Shown here: piece by piece, positions 1 to 12,437 of the stretch | How positions within the stretch are numbered: position 1 is the stretch's first letter | How the letters are laid out: the number at the start of each line of letters is the position of its first letter | Assembly: GCF_910592395.1 (NCBI RefSeq) | Contig: NC_088308.1 | Location: 17,561,501-17,625,500, forward strand | Source of the DNA: Lineus longissimus | Taxonomy: Eukaryota; Nemertea; Pilidiophora; Heteronemertea; Lineidae | DNA length: 64,000 bases | Direction: 5' to 3' | Notes under the pieces: generated by a model | What the model saw: the letters and a program-made list of their open reading frames with translations, nothing else | Told to the model about the DNA's origin: nothing | Databases searched by the model: none | Made by a program: the position numbers and the translations under genes

Positions 1-992
1 GAGCGAGGCAATGGTTGAATAAAATTAATTATTGAACTGGGTCTCGTCCAATTTAGCTGGAGTACCGTTTCCAATTTCACAGGACTTGCCAACATAGATT
101 TTCGGATTTTCTCAAAACTGTCTGTAGTTTTGTGCTTTTGAAATAATGACAGTAACTAGAGACCTAGGTGGTGGTGATGGTGGTAGGGGGTAGGGGGGGG
201 GGGGGTGCTTATACATGTCAAAGGGAGTCGAGTTTAGCCCAACCTAAAGTATCTTAGAATAATACGTTTCGCACATTCGCGGGTTCATCTGTCGAAAACT
301 ACTCCAAGATGTGCGATATCGGTGCCTCATTGCTTGCCATATCAAGACAACTTCCGAACTGAGCGCAAGAATTTCAATCTGATTTTTCAGAAACAAGTCC
401 TGAAGAAAACGATAATGATTTGCAGTAATCTGTTATGTGACGACTTGGCCAGAGTCGGTTAACGGCAATATTAATTGACCATATCGATCTCGGTAGAAAT
501 TTAATCAATGCTTTGAGCATGCAATGTGTGAAACATAGGCTTTGGCCTGTCACCATTGATCATGGCCATCGAAGTGGCCGTAGGCAACTTAACTGGCCAG
601 CTGTGCCACAGCATTTCCGCATAAATTGCTGGCGATTACGGGGATGGATGAAAAGCATTTCATGCAACAAATCCGAACTATGGTGCCAATTAAATCCGCC
701 CATATCAACTGATACAGGTCATATACCGGGTAAAATGTACTGGCATATAGGCTAAGTACATGCCCTTGGTAAATATTGATATGAGACTTATTGTCATTGA
801 CACGGTATGAGACATGTTCTGCTTATACATGCATCGGCATATAACTACTGTGTCCGATCTCATGCGCTATATAATATGACCGGCATGCATGTTGTGATTA
901 TTGAATAGGCCATTAAGTGGCCAGGGCACAATCACCGAGGTCTATCTGTTCCGCCCACTTTCGTTGCTCACTTCGCCAAGAAACCTTCCATC
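1..992. other. Upstream region with no supported gene
   Basis: I see no coding exon, RNA gene or recognisable mobile element here. A low-complexity GGT/G-rich stretch lies at about 169-206 and ends in a run of G. The short open frames have no domain, signal peptide or convincing splice context. The promoter of the MGST1-like gene should lie in the right-hand part, but no clear TATA box is visible. Confidence 0.6.
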
Positions 993-2433
993 ATGGCTGC
1001 CCAGCTAACATTTGACAGCGATGTGTTCCGTAGCTTCGCCTTCTACGCCACCATATGTGTGGTCAAGATGATGTTGATGAGTTTGTACACGGCGAGGTTC
1101 CGTATTGGAAAGAAGGTAGGATAGGGCACTATCGTCCACTTTCTATTCGAAGGCCTATGGCCAAGCGATGTACAATTGAATAATGCATAGTCGATAATAT
1201 TCCTCCGCAGCGACGTGCCTACCAATGATCGCTAAACTGGGGAGTTACTGCAGTTAGTATTTTTGCTGTGCATTTCTGAAATGTACACTACACTCTAAGT
1301 AATCATTAACAAAAAAATATATCAGTGATTAATTCCAAATTTTTTAACGGCGCTGTCAGGTGTTCGAGAACCCAGAGGACTGCAAGGGTCAGAAAAGGGA
1401 TGGAAGGCCAGTGCAGATTAGTAAGGATGAAGACGTGGAGAGGGTTAGAAGGTAAACTCCTCACTTAGGACTTTATATATATGTTTATTCGTACTACTTT
1501 CCGTTGTACAGATAACAAAAAATAAGGTGCAATAAGACAATACAGAGTTGGGTGCAAATACAAGTTTACGATAAGGCAAACAAAGTAAAAGGTAAGACTG
1601 AGAGTCGAACCCGAAAACCTCTCATTCTTGGAGATGATCCTGAATAAGTTACATTAGTATCTTGAACTATCACAATAAAACTAACACCAAAAACAATACT
1701 CCATCAAATCAACCTGTACACAAAAAGTTAATTATCATGTTTATTTCCTCTTTTGTGAGAATATGATTCCCTGCCTCCCGCATTTCAAGCAATTCCCTAA
1801 CTTGGATGGCAACCCTATTATGCCCCAATCCCCAAATTTCCCTATTGATGTCCCATCAATACGTGCCATCTGCCGTCGATCATCATCATTTTGAAATTCA
1901 TATACAAAATCATTTTAACTAATGCTATATATTTGGCCATGGTTATGAAGTTTTAATACTTCACCTTTGGGAGATGCAATCTTATAATCCTTATTAGATT
2001 GTATATACTGTGTAGACGCCCAGGTACCTGTGCAAAAGGCCCGTATTACGCGTAATGAACCGACGTGAAACAGACGAACCGAAACCGGCTAATAACGTCA
2101 ACTCTGTTCATATGATCGATTAAAAATAAGCGTCCTCGGTTTAGCTACATTCCTCCCATCGTTTTTATCGAGCGTAATATTTCTCATTGCAGGAACCACC
2201 AGAACGACATTGAGAACATCATTCCATTTGTCCTGTTAGGCTTCGTGTACGTGCTGACCGGCCCAGCCGTCTCTGCTGCCCTGACCCACTTTAGGGTGTT
2301 CACCGCCTCAAGGATCATCCACACCCTGGCTTACCAGATCCCCATTCCACAGCCGAGCAGGGCGTTCAGCTTCCTCGTCGGACTCATCATCAACATGTCT
2401 ATGGCTGTGCAGATTATCATATACGCAGCCTAA
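993..2433 (+). CDS. MGST1: Microsomal glutathione S-transferase 1-like (MAPEG family), 3 exons
   Basis: Three coding exons join in frame: 993-1115, 1360-1451 and 2193-2433, giving 151 residues plus stop, close to the roughly 155 of animal MGST1. The introns are GT-AG (donors GTAGG and GTAAAC; acceptors CTGTCAG and CATTGCAG), in phases 0 and 2. The start ATG opens a hydrophobic first helix. The protein carries the family signature RRNHQNDIENIIPF straight after the second junction, then helices containing GFVYVLTGP and a C-terminal helix after FRVFTASRIIHTLAYQ. MAPEG enzymes of this type are trimeric membrane proteins of the endoplasmic reticulum and outer mitochondrial membrane. They conjugate glutathione to electrophiles and reduce lipid hydroperoxides. 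Nothing looks broken. The neighbouring lectin gene is functionally unrelated. The subclass call rests on the recognised motif and length; enzymatic activity is inferred. Confidence 0.9.
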
Positions 2434-4126
2434 CAAACGATAACTGTGCTCAGTGAACTTTCGAAATTGCACTGTGGCAATGTCATATGTACATCAAAGG
2501 ACATACATCATCAATGTCATCTTCAGTCTTGCTTAGCTTAAACTTGCCAACAGCTTAGCCGACACAAAAGTTACTGCGAAACAACTAATAGCAATAATTG
2601 TTTACGTGATACATTACAGCTCACTAGCATATACCCGAGGCGCGGGCTGTTCGAGGTATAAAAATCGGATTGTGTGGGTGCGGGTATGTTGTGGGTTTGG
2701 TGTTAATGGGGTGCTGGTTTGTGAGTAAAATCTCCGGGCGTTATCTATATTTACGTCAATGGCGACAGTGGTATATTGATATTGATAGATGATATGTTAC
2801 TCAGAGTCATAAAATTTCCACTGTTTTTCTCTGTAAAATGTCTCCAGTGTTGTTGTTGCTAACAGTAAACTATGATGCGGCCTTACTGGAATCCCCTACT
2901 TACTTATACTTCTAACAACAACAACAAAAAACTACTGCAACTACCAACTACTGTACATGATTAGATCATGAAAACTGGACTACAAAATGCATGATATTGT
3001 CGCAATGACTTTATTCAAAGTACTCAAACATACCTATTAACCTCCCTTGTGTAAAACTACATCATGTCAGTTGATAATGGATGACAGTAGAGGTAAAACC
3101 AGGCTTATTAAGGTGTTCAACGCTAAGTGCAACTCGTCAATTATAATAGTGATGGTAATATGTAGTGTATATACATGTACGTGCAGAAATGTGATACGTA
3201 GTGGTACACTACCTAATATGAAACGCCGCATTGTATGATAACCGGACTGTAAGAAAACTGTGAAAAATCTTATCAAGATATTATTTTAATAAATTGCAAT
3301 TTTATGTGACAATTGTCTTCTCTATATAGTTAATGTTGAGGCAGTTGATCGACTGAGCCTCTCAGTCTGCAAGTATATATGAGCACATTTCGTCGGTCTC
3401 GGCAGACAACCACAAACGTGGCACAACTAGTTTTCATCACCACCGCTAGGGGTGGTAGAATTGTACCCAATGTACACTTTTGGTGTATTCGAGTCGACCC
3501 CCCCCCCTTTCTCAACAGATGTAACACTGGGATCAGCAAGAATATGTACAATGATAGAATGCCCGGGAAAATTAAGGATATAGGCCGACCATGCACTTTT
3601 TAACATTTGCGATTGGCTACACCAGACGTCACTCCGAGGGCAGTACACGATTCCACTGTTAGTTCAAAGCCCTTTGGACTCCAAAATCCCCTATTACACA
3701 ATCATTGTAGGACTTATTCTCCATCAAGACTTAATATACCTTTACATCGACCAATGACCTCTATTCCGCAGTATGATTGTGGCTTCAAGGCAGTTTACAT
3801 AAACTGTATGACCATGACCATCGATAAGTGTCTTTTACGGTTAATGAAAATAAAGGTAGATGTACGTAGATAACTCATCATGGGATTGTGCGAAAATGCT
3901 TTTATAGATTCAGGTTTCATCTGTAAATCAATGTCTTGGTCCTTCCCTAACGATCTTTATGATACTCAGTGTACTATAGAATCCTTCAAGCATAATTCGA
4001 TCCAAGTCTTGAGTCCATTTTTGCTGTTGAAAGGAGTGGTGCTCAGACGAATTCTTCAGTCGCCCTTTGAGTATATATTGTTGATACCTCCACAAAACTG
4101 TGAACACTGTCCCTTTCGCGACAAAG
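2434..4126. other. Intergenic region between MGST1-like and lectin genes
   Basis: I see no supported gene. An AATAAA hexamer at 3288-3293 could serve the MGST1-like transcript but lies about 850 bases past its stop. A C-rich run occurs near 3499-3508. The many short overlapping frames on both strands at 3050-4170 have no recognisable domain. The right end must contain the lectin promoter, which I cannot define. Confidence 0.5.
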
Positions 4127-7100
4127 ATGCAATCATGTTGGATTATTGCCTTACTTATTATAGGTAAGACTAATAGTCTGTTTTATTCTCTCTTCAACTA
4201 AAATGTTACAACAACTGAATTACTGAACTGGTCGAGGGCATTCCGTTTCAAAAACAACTTCAATGTTTGTGATTGTGTGATTGACTTCGAGGGCACTTGA
4301 CCTTGCACGATAGTCGTAAAACAGCACTCTATCACGAAGTGCTCTTCATTATTCATGCATCCTACAACATAATTTACCGTAAACCCGGTAAGTCATAAAG
4401 TAACATTGAATATTGCTCACATCAATTCTCACTGCAGGTTTCGTCGCTGTGTCAGTCACCTCGTCCTCAAAAAAAAGTAAGTTAATTGAATAGTCAAAAC
4501 ATTATTTTCTGATCGACAGCAAATTATAAGGAGAATGCACATGTCGATAAGTATCATGAGCATTGCAATTAGCAAACATAGAAGAATATTGAAGAGGAAA
4601 TCGAAGTTTGAGCATATGGCATGACGACATGGTTGCATAACAAACCAAGACAATCAATATTTTTTGATAGAACCCTTTATATTTCCTTAGATAAATGTCC
4701 ATCTGGCTACCGATACCTGATGATGACAAAGTCATGCTACAAACTCTACACGGAGAAGAAGACATATGATGAGGCCAGGAGGAGGTGCCAAGATGTCCAC
4801 CCGTCATATCACTTGGTCTCCATTGCTGACAAGATGGAGAATAGTATTGTTCAGTACTATGCGTATGTATTAGTTCTTACCTGAAGTATTTTCGCAGATT
4901 AGCAAAGATTTAGAGATTTTTTTGTACGACTTGGGCGTCTAACTGACCCGAGCGACATGGGTTCAATCATCGGGCTGGTATTTGCTATACCCCACTCTCT
5001 TGTCTGAGTATAGTTGATGTGAATGAATTAGCAGCACCTCTCAATCTACACTGCCTCCTCTGAAAAAGTGGGTCTGGGCTTAATCTATAAAGTGGATGGT
5101 ATTCTACGTCAGGTCAGACCCAGGTCTGTGTGAAAAAGTGCTACTAAATTGACTCTTTATAGTATGAAAAGCGGCTCAGTCTGGATTGGTATAAGGAAAA
5201 CAAGAAGTTCTGCCAAGGACCGTTGGGACACCGGAGATAAGGTGACATATAAAAGGTGGTCAAGGCGACACCCGCGGAGAGGGACGTGCGGATCGATGCG
5301 CAGCACTAGCGGGTTCTGGGATGTCAAGTCGTGCAGCAAGAAGACAGCGTATATTTGCAAAGGGAAACCAGTAACCAAAAGTAAGTTAGTAAAATTTATC
5401 TTTTACCATTTTAGGAGCTGTTGTAGACTAGTGGCTCGGACTCTGCACTGGGCCAGTCGTCAAGAGGTCAAGAGGTCCTGATCTTGGTTCGAACCTCATA
5501 GTCGACGTGAGTCGACTCGAGTACACCAACAGTGAGGCAGGCCTCGCTGTCCTCCACCCACGTGTAAAATGGGTACCGGTCGGAAATGATCCATTTGTGG
5601 CGCTGAATGAAAACGTTAAGGATCGCAGTTACATGTAGCTGCATGTAGCAAGATGTTGTGTTTTTAACATATTCGCCCTGCCTCCATTTGTCTTCAGAAG
5701 TAGAATAGGACAGTTGCACTTTAACCGATTTCCATTTAGCACGCTGCATGCCCGGTTATAAGAAAATGAGAGGTGGCTGCTACAAGCTGTTTGAGGATCA
5801 GGTCCATTTCCACCTCGCTGAGATCATGTGCCGCAGGTCGGGGCCAGGGTATCACGTTACCTCAATCAAAGACAAGTCGGATAATCAGATGGTGGTATCT
5901 TTGCTGTAAGTGAAAAACAAGACTCATGTTTGTGTCGGCTTGCATCATAGCCACACTGGTCCAACGTACACGTGGTGAGCGATCGGATATTCGACAAGGA
6001 CTCGTCGAGGCTTTTGTCCAGCTCATTTGCATAAGTGTGTGAGCGAGGCAAAGAATGACAGATTAAATCCTTCAGGTCCCTATATCAAAAGTTTAGTGCC
6101 CTTCATTAAAATGCGAATTTCTTTTATGTCGTTTATGAGAGATATAAAAAATGAAAATAAGCCCATTATTATTCAAACGTTAACATGTTATACGGTTTCA
6201 TGTTTTTCATTGTCTATCCTTGATCAAATTTCATTCACTCTTTCTGCCTTTCTCCTAATGATGAGTCGATCAACGCCGTCATTTTGGGCTGAGGTTGAGA
6301 GATGGTATGACGATGAATCCCCTATCCCCCAAGGCACTCAGTAAATGGTGTTTATAAGGAAAAGTGTGTTTGTTTTAAAACGTGAAGAATGCTGTTCAGC
6401 CGTATTAATCCTATTTCCAGAAAGGGCACATCAAAGGTTGGGAACTACTGGATTGGTCTTGAAAGGAAACCTACCACTTTCGAAACGAACCGGTTTAAAT
6501 GGATTGATGGAAAACCTGTCAGTTTCTTTAACTGGGGGAAAGGCCAACCTGATAATAAGTATGGGAAACAGTATTGCACGGTGATCTCTCGTTACACTGG
6601 AAAATGGTCAGACTTCTACTGTAACAGTCCAAATAATTTGGCATTTGTATGCAGAGGGGAACTGCAAGGTGAGAATAACAGTGACTTTGTCTGTGACTGT
6701 AATAAGCATTGGTAACATTTTAACGGCATCGTGATGATGCTGATGATGAGTGTAATGATCATAACATTGAAACGTGTCAAAGAAACACACACTTCGATTA
6801 TCGAGCTAAACAAAATTAGAGCTAGGTGTGTTCCCGTCTGTCGTTTCAGATAAATCAACCATTGATAAATTCGTCGCGAAGATGAAGAAGGAAAGACAGA
6901 GCATTGCAGGAACAGGTATTTTCACGTTAAATTATCGAGTCGCCCAGGAAAAGCGACCCGCTATTAAAAGTTGACTATCCAAAGGATCATATTAGATATA
7001 GCAATATTTACCCTGATAATTTCACTACATGCACGTATCATCGTCTATCAGTACCGTAAAATACAGCGTCGTTGTCCTTCTGAATCAGTTCTGTTCACAC

Positions 7101-8727
7101 TGAAGGGAGCAACATGATTACAAAATTAACGATAACTGACATATTGTACTCTCCGTGTATGAAAATCCGGATATCAAATGAAATGCGGCGCAATGAATTC
7201 GTATAAAATTATGAATTCATGATATTATAATTTTTGACAAAATGTATACATTTTGTATTTAATATTTCGTAGACCAGGGATGTCCACTACACTACCTTCG
7301 AGTAAACACGCGATGCTACAGATTGTACACGACCAGGAAGAGTTTCGACGCCGCGGCGGCAAGCTGTACCAAGGACGACCCGGGCTTCCATCTGGCTACA
7401 GCATCTTACAAGGAGAAAAATGACATCATCAGGACCTTTGTGTAAGTTGACACCGTTATAGATAAACAATGCTATCTTACATGTTATTATGTTCGGAACG
7501 AAGTCCCTGACACGACCATTCAAATTCAAGTAGCATGTATGTCATTAGTTATGTCCTCTAATTTAGGAGATGGGCTAACGGATCATCACTTTGGATCGGT
7601 TTTAAAGTAAAGGATGGAATATCACTGAAACACCAGAAATGGTTTGACGGGAAGAAGGTCGTTGATGAAAAATGGGTGACTCGAAGTTACACCAACACCG
7701 AAAGATGCGGTGTGATGACAAGTTCGGGCCAGTGGAATCGCTATGTTTGCTTTGAGTATGTAAGGCTGCCTTTCGCCTGCGAGGGTAAAGCAAAGGCAAG
7801 TGCTAAGGAATTAGCAAACGGTAGGTCACATTTTCAGTGATATACAGCTATTGAAAGTTGTACTGCCCTCGTACAACATAACAAGGTTCGATACCAGAAT
7901 GACACTGGTTAAGTTGGTGGAAGAAATATGACAGGTCTCGGGTGTACACTTTCAATTTTCAGAAGGATAAATTCTGTTCTGTTTAATCAAAAACGAAGAA
8001 ACCTCGGCGATATTTCGTCGGCTTTTGCCGAGGAAATATCAGAATATCGTAATTGACTTTCCTTCCCTCCCTCCCTCCAGGTTCCTGCCCTAAACGTTAC
8101 ACAAAAGGTTTGGGGTCATGCTACAAGGTCAACCGGAACAGAACGAATCGAAAGAATGCTGCAAGAATCTGTCAGAAGGATGGGAAGGATTACCACTTGG
8201 TTACCATCACCAGCGAGCGCGAGAACTTGTTCCTGATGCACCTGACGTAAGGGAACGTTTTGCCGTTTTTCTATTCTTCTCTGTGGTTGTGTCACGGTAT
8301 ATACATGTAGAATAGGGCAGCATTTTAATGAGATTTAGAATACATCTATAATGGTGGTGATTAGTGTCAATAAGCAGCCCGTAGAGGTTCTTCAGCGTCA
8401 CGAATATTCAGAATCTCTGTTAAACCGTGTCCCCAATGTCAGCTTATGTTTTTTTCCGCACCAAACCTTTCTTTTTTCTCTCCTAGAAAATCTGTGCACC
8501 TTACCCAGTGGATAGGTCTGAGGAAAGTCAAGCCCAGGACGTATGCGTGGGACAACAAGGAGCCGTTCTCCTATTCCCACTGGAAACCAGGCGTTCTAAA
8601 GTATGCTGAAACAGGACGGTCAAGGATGAAGACATGTACGTCGATGAGTAATGGCCAGTGGAAAAATGAATACTGTGTAAGCCTGCTCCGCCTCTACTTC
8701 ATCTGCGAGGGGCCGGTTAAGGTCTAA
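4127..8727 (+). CDS. Secreted protein with four C-type lectin domains, 11 exons
   Basis: Eleven exons join in frame (591 residues): 4127-4163, 4438-4476, 4691-4862, 5163-5380, 5740-5905, 6421-6668, 6850-6915, 7273-7441, 7567-7820, 8081-8246 and 8487-8727. All introns are GT-AG. Exons 1-2 give a signal peptide (MQSCWIIALLIIG...). Four lectin domains follow, at about residues 26-156, 156-294, 316-457 and 457-591. Each is built from two exons with a phase-2 intron inside and phase-1 introns at its borders. Exon 7 is a short charged linker. Domain hallmarks are the WIG-type motif after each internal junction and the paired cysteines. Only domain 2 has a calcium/sugar site: QPD (253-255, galactose-type in this family) with WSD (273-275) in the WND position. 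Domains 1, 3 and 4 lack EPN/QPD. No transmembrane helix follows, so the product is probably secreted. A role in carbohydrate recognition or innate immunity is inferred. An ATTAAA at 8738-8743 is a possible poly(A) signal. Confidence 0.88.
4925..5148 (+). mobile_element. Probable tRNA-derived SINE in lectin intron 3
   Basis: The intron contains a tRNA-like stretch with a B-box-like GGGTTCAATCAT at about 4969, preceded about 35 bases upstream by an A-box-like segment. A unique tail follows. This is the usual layout of a tRNA-derived short interspersed element. I did not locate target-site duplications, so the ends are approximate. Confidence 0.4.
5405..5610 (+). mobile_element. Probable tRNA-derived SINE in lectin intron 4
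   Basis: An A-box-like segment (TAGACTAGTGGCTCGG at about 5428) is followed by a B-box match (GGTTCGAACCTC at about 5487), and then a tail with GTAAAATGGGTACCGG. This spacing is characteristic of tRNA-derived SINEs. The ends are approximate. A tRNA gene itself is unlikely because the remaining stems do not pair properly. Confidence 0.5.
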
Positions 8728-10040
8728 CTCTTGCTGAATTAAAAAAAGCACTATGTATTAATTGTTGTTGGTTATGAAATATTTATTCATTTTATTAACT
8801 GGCCGTAACCAGAGAAAGTGGGCACACAAAGAAGCGTTTCAGTCAATCTATTTTCTAGGTCTCCCAAAACACGTAGAAGTCGAAACACTGGGATAATTTA
8901 CACTGGGTGCAAACAGCCAACTCGGTTTCTCAAGCTCCTTAATATTCCTTCCATACGGTGAGGTATGAAAAATCAATCAAGAGACAACAGTACCACATGA
9001 TCATAAGTTCCTTTCAAAGGTCTATCAATGGTTCACTAGCATCGATACGAACACCGTACGGCTGGTGGTTGCCAATGGAGCAGCTTACCGCGGGCAGGTT
9101 TGTTCCTTACCAGTCGACGCCAAGGTTACGATCATGATTGAAAGCTCGAAATAACCCGATGTTGCTTGTCTTATCCTTCATTGCGGAGCATACATGTACT
9201 TGTGGTCTACCGACTGAAGTCTTGTTGCCTATTCTTTGAACACCAGATCGACGTTACTGACCTAGGAGCTCGAGTGTTGCTGCCATTGATGTCGGGTGTC
9301 TCCCAAACATGGTTTTATATATACATTGCACAAGTACTATACATGTACATGTACTTAGATGCTCGAAGTTGCCCCGTGCACATGCATTTCGCACCGCTCT
9401 GGTATATTTGAAAAACTGATCACATGGATTGTGTCAAAGGTCGCATTCCGGACCCACCACCACCACCATCACGCACAAAACCAGTTTTGTGCTTAAAAAG
9501 ATGATTCGAGAAAATTTTATTGTGCTAAATAGTATGTCTTAATTAAATTATGCATTGTACCTGGCCGACTGATTGTGTTTTAGGCAAAATAATCTTCAAA
9601 CTGTTATTTTAATGATTTTGTTCACTCAAACTGGTGAACTGGACAAGAGCTGGTGTTTCTGTGCTGTAGTTGTGAAGACCGCTAACCGTATGGTCAGTGT
9701 CTAAATATGAAATTCCAATCGGAATAATTAGTCTAAATAAGCTGAATTGAACAGTTTTTATCGATTCACTGCACACTCACGATTAATATAAATCAATGGA
9801 TTTCGAATCACATCTACCTGACGCACAAATTCACTTAATAAAATCGCCCTACTTCCTGTTCATTGAAATATCACTCGGGTGGCGATGTTTGGACCTAGCA
9901 ACCAAGAAACTAATCGATGAAGCCATTCATTCTCGTTAATCTAACGCAGCAGTTAATAGAGGCAGTATTCATATGACCTTTCAACGGGGTCTTCCGTTGG
10001 AACATTGTGTATGTATCGCACTGTAATCTCGTTCACTGTA
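8728..10040. other. Intergenic region, no gene seen
   Basis: This AT-rich sequence holds no domain-bearing frame. It includes a short CAC-rich run near 9456-9475 and several TACATGTA words near 9340. The right edge marks where homology to the tandem array begins. Confidence 0.55.
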
Positions 10041-10221
10041 AATTTTGGCTTTCTAAAAGCTGTCCCCATGTAGGAGGCATTGCAGTTTTGATGCACACAT
10101 TACGAACTCTTCGTGGCAATCTGAGTGATTTAGTGTCTTTTTCCTAGAGGTCACAATAATCACGGACTTGGTGTGTAGGTCCGTGCAACAAGAGATGTGT
10201 TTTGACAACATCGACCAGTAG
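10041..10221 (+). pseudogene. Truncated copy of the 100-residue secreted ORF
   Basis: This is the 3' part of the ORF intact at 37120-37422 and 54268-54570, starting at the shared AATTTTGGCTTTCTAAAAGC. The signal-peptide half is missing because unit 0 begins here. The frame is also disrupted near 10140, where CTTTTTCCTAGAGG replaces CTTTCCAAGAGG. The terminal TAG is retained. It is a remnant without coding capacity. Confidence 0.65.
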
Positions 10222-11587
10222 TTCGCAGCCATGAATCGGACGGCTGTGCGCCACCGATCAAATGTCGATATGCAGCAAATCTATCAAAAAACCAGATTTG
10301 TCGGGCTTCTGTTCACCAAATAAGCTCATTGCGGAGATTTTGTTTGTCTGGTGATATTGTAGATTACCATTATGGGCTGTCGTGATCTTGAGCATGCACA
10401 TACAATGTAAGCGATGTTTCCGTTTTTATGTCGTGGTGCCGTGTGTTCAAACGACACTCCCGCTTGACGTTCAAGTACTATAATGCAAAATGACACTTTT
10501 TGAAAATGTTCGGCCAAAATCATGGTCAAAAACAATTTTTTGCGACTTCTGGGAGGGGGGGGGGGGCATTTGCCCTCTGCCCCCGGTTAGAGATACGCCC
10601 CAGCTGTGTTGCACCAAGCCAGCAGCAGTTCTACACACAGCAACGGAGAGATGACCAGCGTTGCAGCCAACAAACAACCCATGGAACCTACCTTTAAAGG
10701 TACAACTGTCAATAAGAACGGTCGGTGCTAAATCCAGCGAGCTGATAGCAATTAACGGAGAAGAGAGCAGCTTCGAGACACTGCATGGCCTGGAAGCGAT
10801 CAGTTCTCATAAAGAAAGCCACGCAGAGACGATCAGTATTAGATTCAGGTGAGCAGGCCAGGTGACCTCTCAACGGAGCTTACCAGGAAATTATCATGAC
10901 ATTTCAGCTCTCTAAAATGAGTAATGTTTTGAACGAACTCTGAGGATCCGATTACGATTTCAGATCCAGATCACGCGATGAGCGCCGAGTTTTTGCTACT
11001 GACATTTATCTGGATACTTAGTGGTTTAAAGTTGAATCGTTGGGTTGGACTGATCGCAAAACAATTACATGTGGTGATAATTATTATTAGTTTTATAATT
11101 GTTCAAGTTTTCGTTGATATTTAATGCTTTCTTCGGAAGGAAGCTTGGTGGTGACATTTGCTGAACCCCGAGAAACATGTTAGCAGCACAGAATCAATTT
11201 CATCGATTCCAAAAGAAAGGGTCAGCTTATCTGAGAGCAGTCAACCTGTGTGTCTACGGCGCTGTTTCGAAATATCACTAGTGACTTATTTGTGTTTCTA
11301 TGTAAGTGTGTAGGACTCCTGAGAGTTTTCCCCAGTAACGAATTTAGCAAACAACAAGCGATTCGGTTGACAATACGATCAGCATAAAGCTTTCTACGCA
11401 TTTATATCAGACTAGCGGAATCGAGACGACCATTTGGATATTTGATTGTTGTTTATATCCTTTTCAAGTGGAGATATCTTCTTTAGACAAAATATCCGAA
11501 AACTTCATCATGTCAACAGTTACTGAAAGGTGACCTCGAATCATCTTTCGTAGCAGTCCGTGTCAACCTGGATGAGTGACAAGCAAG

Positions 11588-11648
11588 ATGGTGTCCAATA
11601 AGTGGATAATTATATGGATTGCACTCTTTAATCTACTTATAGACAAAG
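11588..11648 (+). CDS. Signal-peptide exon (candidate exon 1 of Ly6 gene), unit 0
   Basis: The ATG opens 20 codons, MVSNKWIIIWIALFNLLIDK, a good signal peptide, ending in phase 1 at the donor AAAG|GTAAGAG. The same exon occurs in unit 1 (three times) and unit 2 (once). No compatible next exon was found within unit 0. The nearest downstream acceptor with matching phase and a plausible secreted domain is the Ly6 exon at 33951, about 22 kb away across the inserted Gypsy element. Joined there, it would give a normal GPI-anchored Ly6 precursor. The pairing is inference from phase, order and protein type. Confidence 0.55.
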
Positions 11649-12437
11649 GTAAGAGCTTCTTACGATACTTAAGAGACATTCAGTGATCAGCACTTCGATA
11701 TCTGTAAATGTGTCTGGGTGACCATGTGATACATAGTTTTTTTCTGTCTATAATTGATGTGACCAACTAGAATTCACGCAACAGGAGTTATATGGGTTCA
11801 TGCGTAAGCTTGCACCCATGGGTGATCCGGGGTCTTAAAAACAGGAAAAAAAACGGCTCCCTGTAAGAGACAATACAATCCAAGACAGTAACATTTTCCT
11901 AATGATCGGAACTCGCTCATTCGGTTAATCCGCCACGGTTTGGTATCTCAAATAATCGCAGTCTTCCCCTAAAGACAACAACTAAATCACTAAATTACGG
12001 TATAATCGAGTCCTATCACCCCGCGCCATGTGTGATGCAGAGCCAAGACGCCACCGCTGTGACTGCTAAGATATAATGGCGTTCATATATCTTCATCTGT
12101 CGATAAACATGGGAACCAACTCAATCATTTTAAATTAGTTTCTCGTCGTAGCCGGAGGTAAAATACTGTATCATAACGCGCAATTGGAGATGCGATGGCT
12201 CCTTCCCTCCGAATGCGACTGCGTCAGCACAAATATCAATTGCAAAAATATCTAAGAGTCCAATTTTGTTTTAACTCTTTAAGGCTTTTTTTATACACAT
12301 AGCTTTCATCGCAACTACATGTACATATAAATGTTGTTTTCAATTGACAAGGTATGCATTGACAAACTATGGCGTTAACCGTTATATCAATGCACATCGG
12401 TAATTTAACTAGTCCAAGCAGGGTGACACACGTGTGC

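Noticed and set aside
513-755. 80-residue open frame before the MGST1-like gene
   Set aside because: No signal peptide, domain or splice context; it is composed of short-range repeats of GGCCA words and looks like chance.
1595-1640. Reverse-strand B-box-like GGGTTCGACTC in MGST1 intron 2
   Set aside because: No convincing A box at the right distance; not enough for a SINE or tRNA call.
6027-6344. 105-residue open frame in a lectin intron
   Set aside because: It lies wholly inside intron 5 of a well-supported gene model and has no recognised domain.
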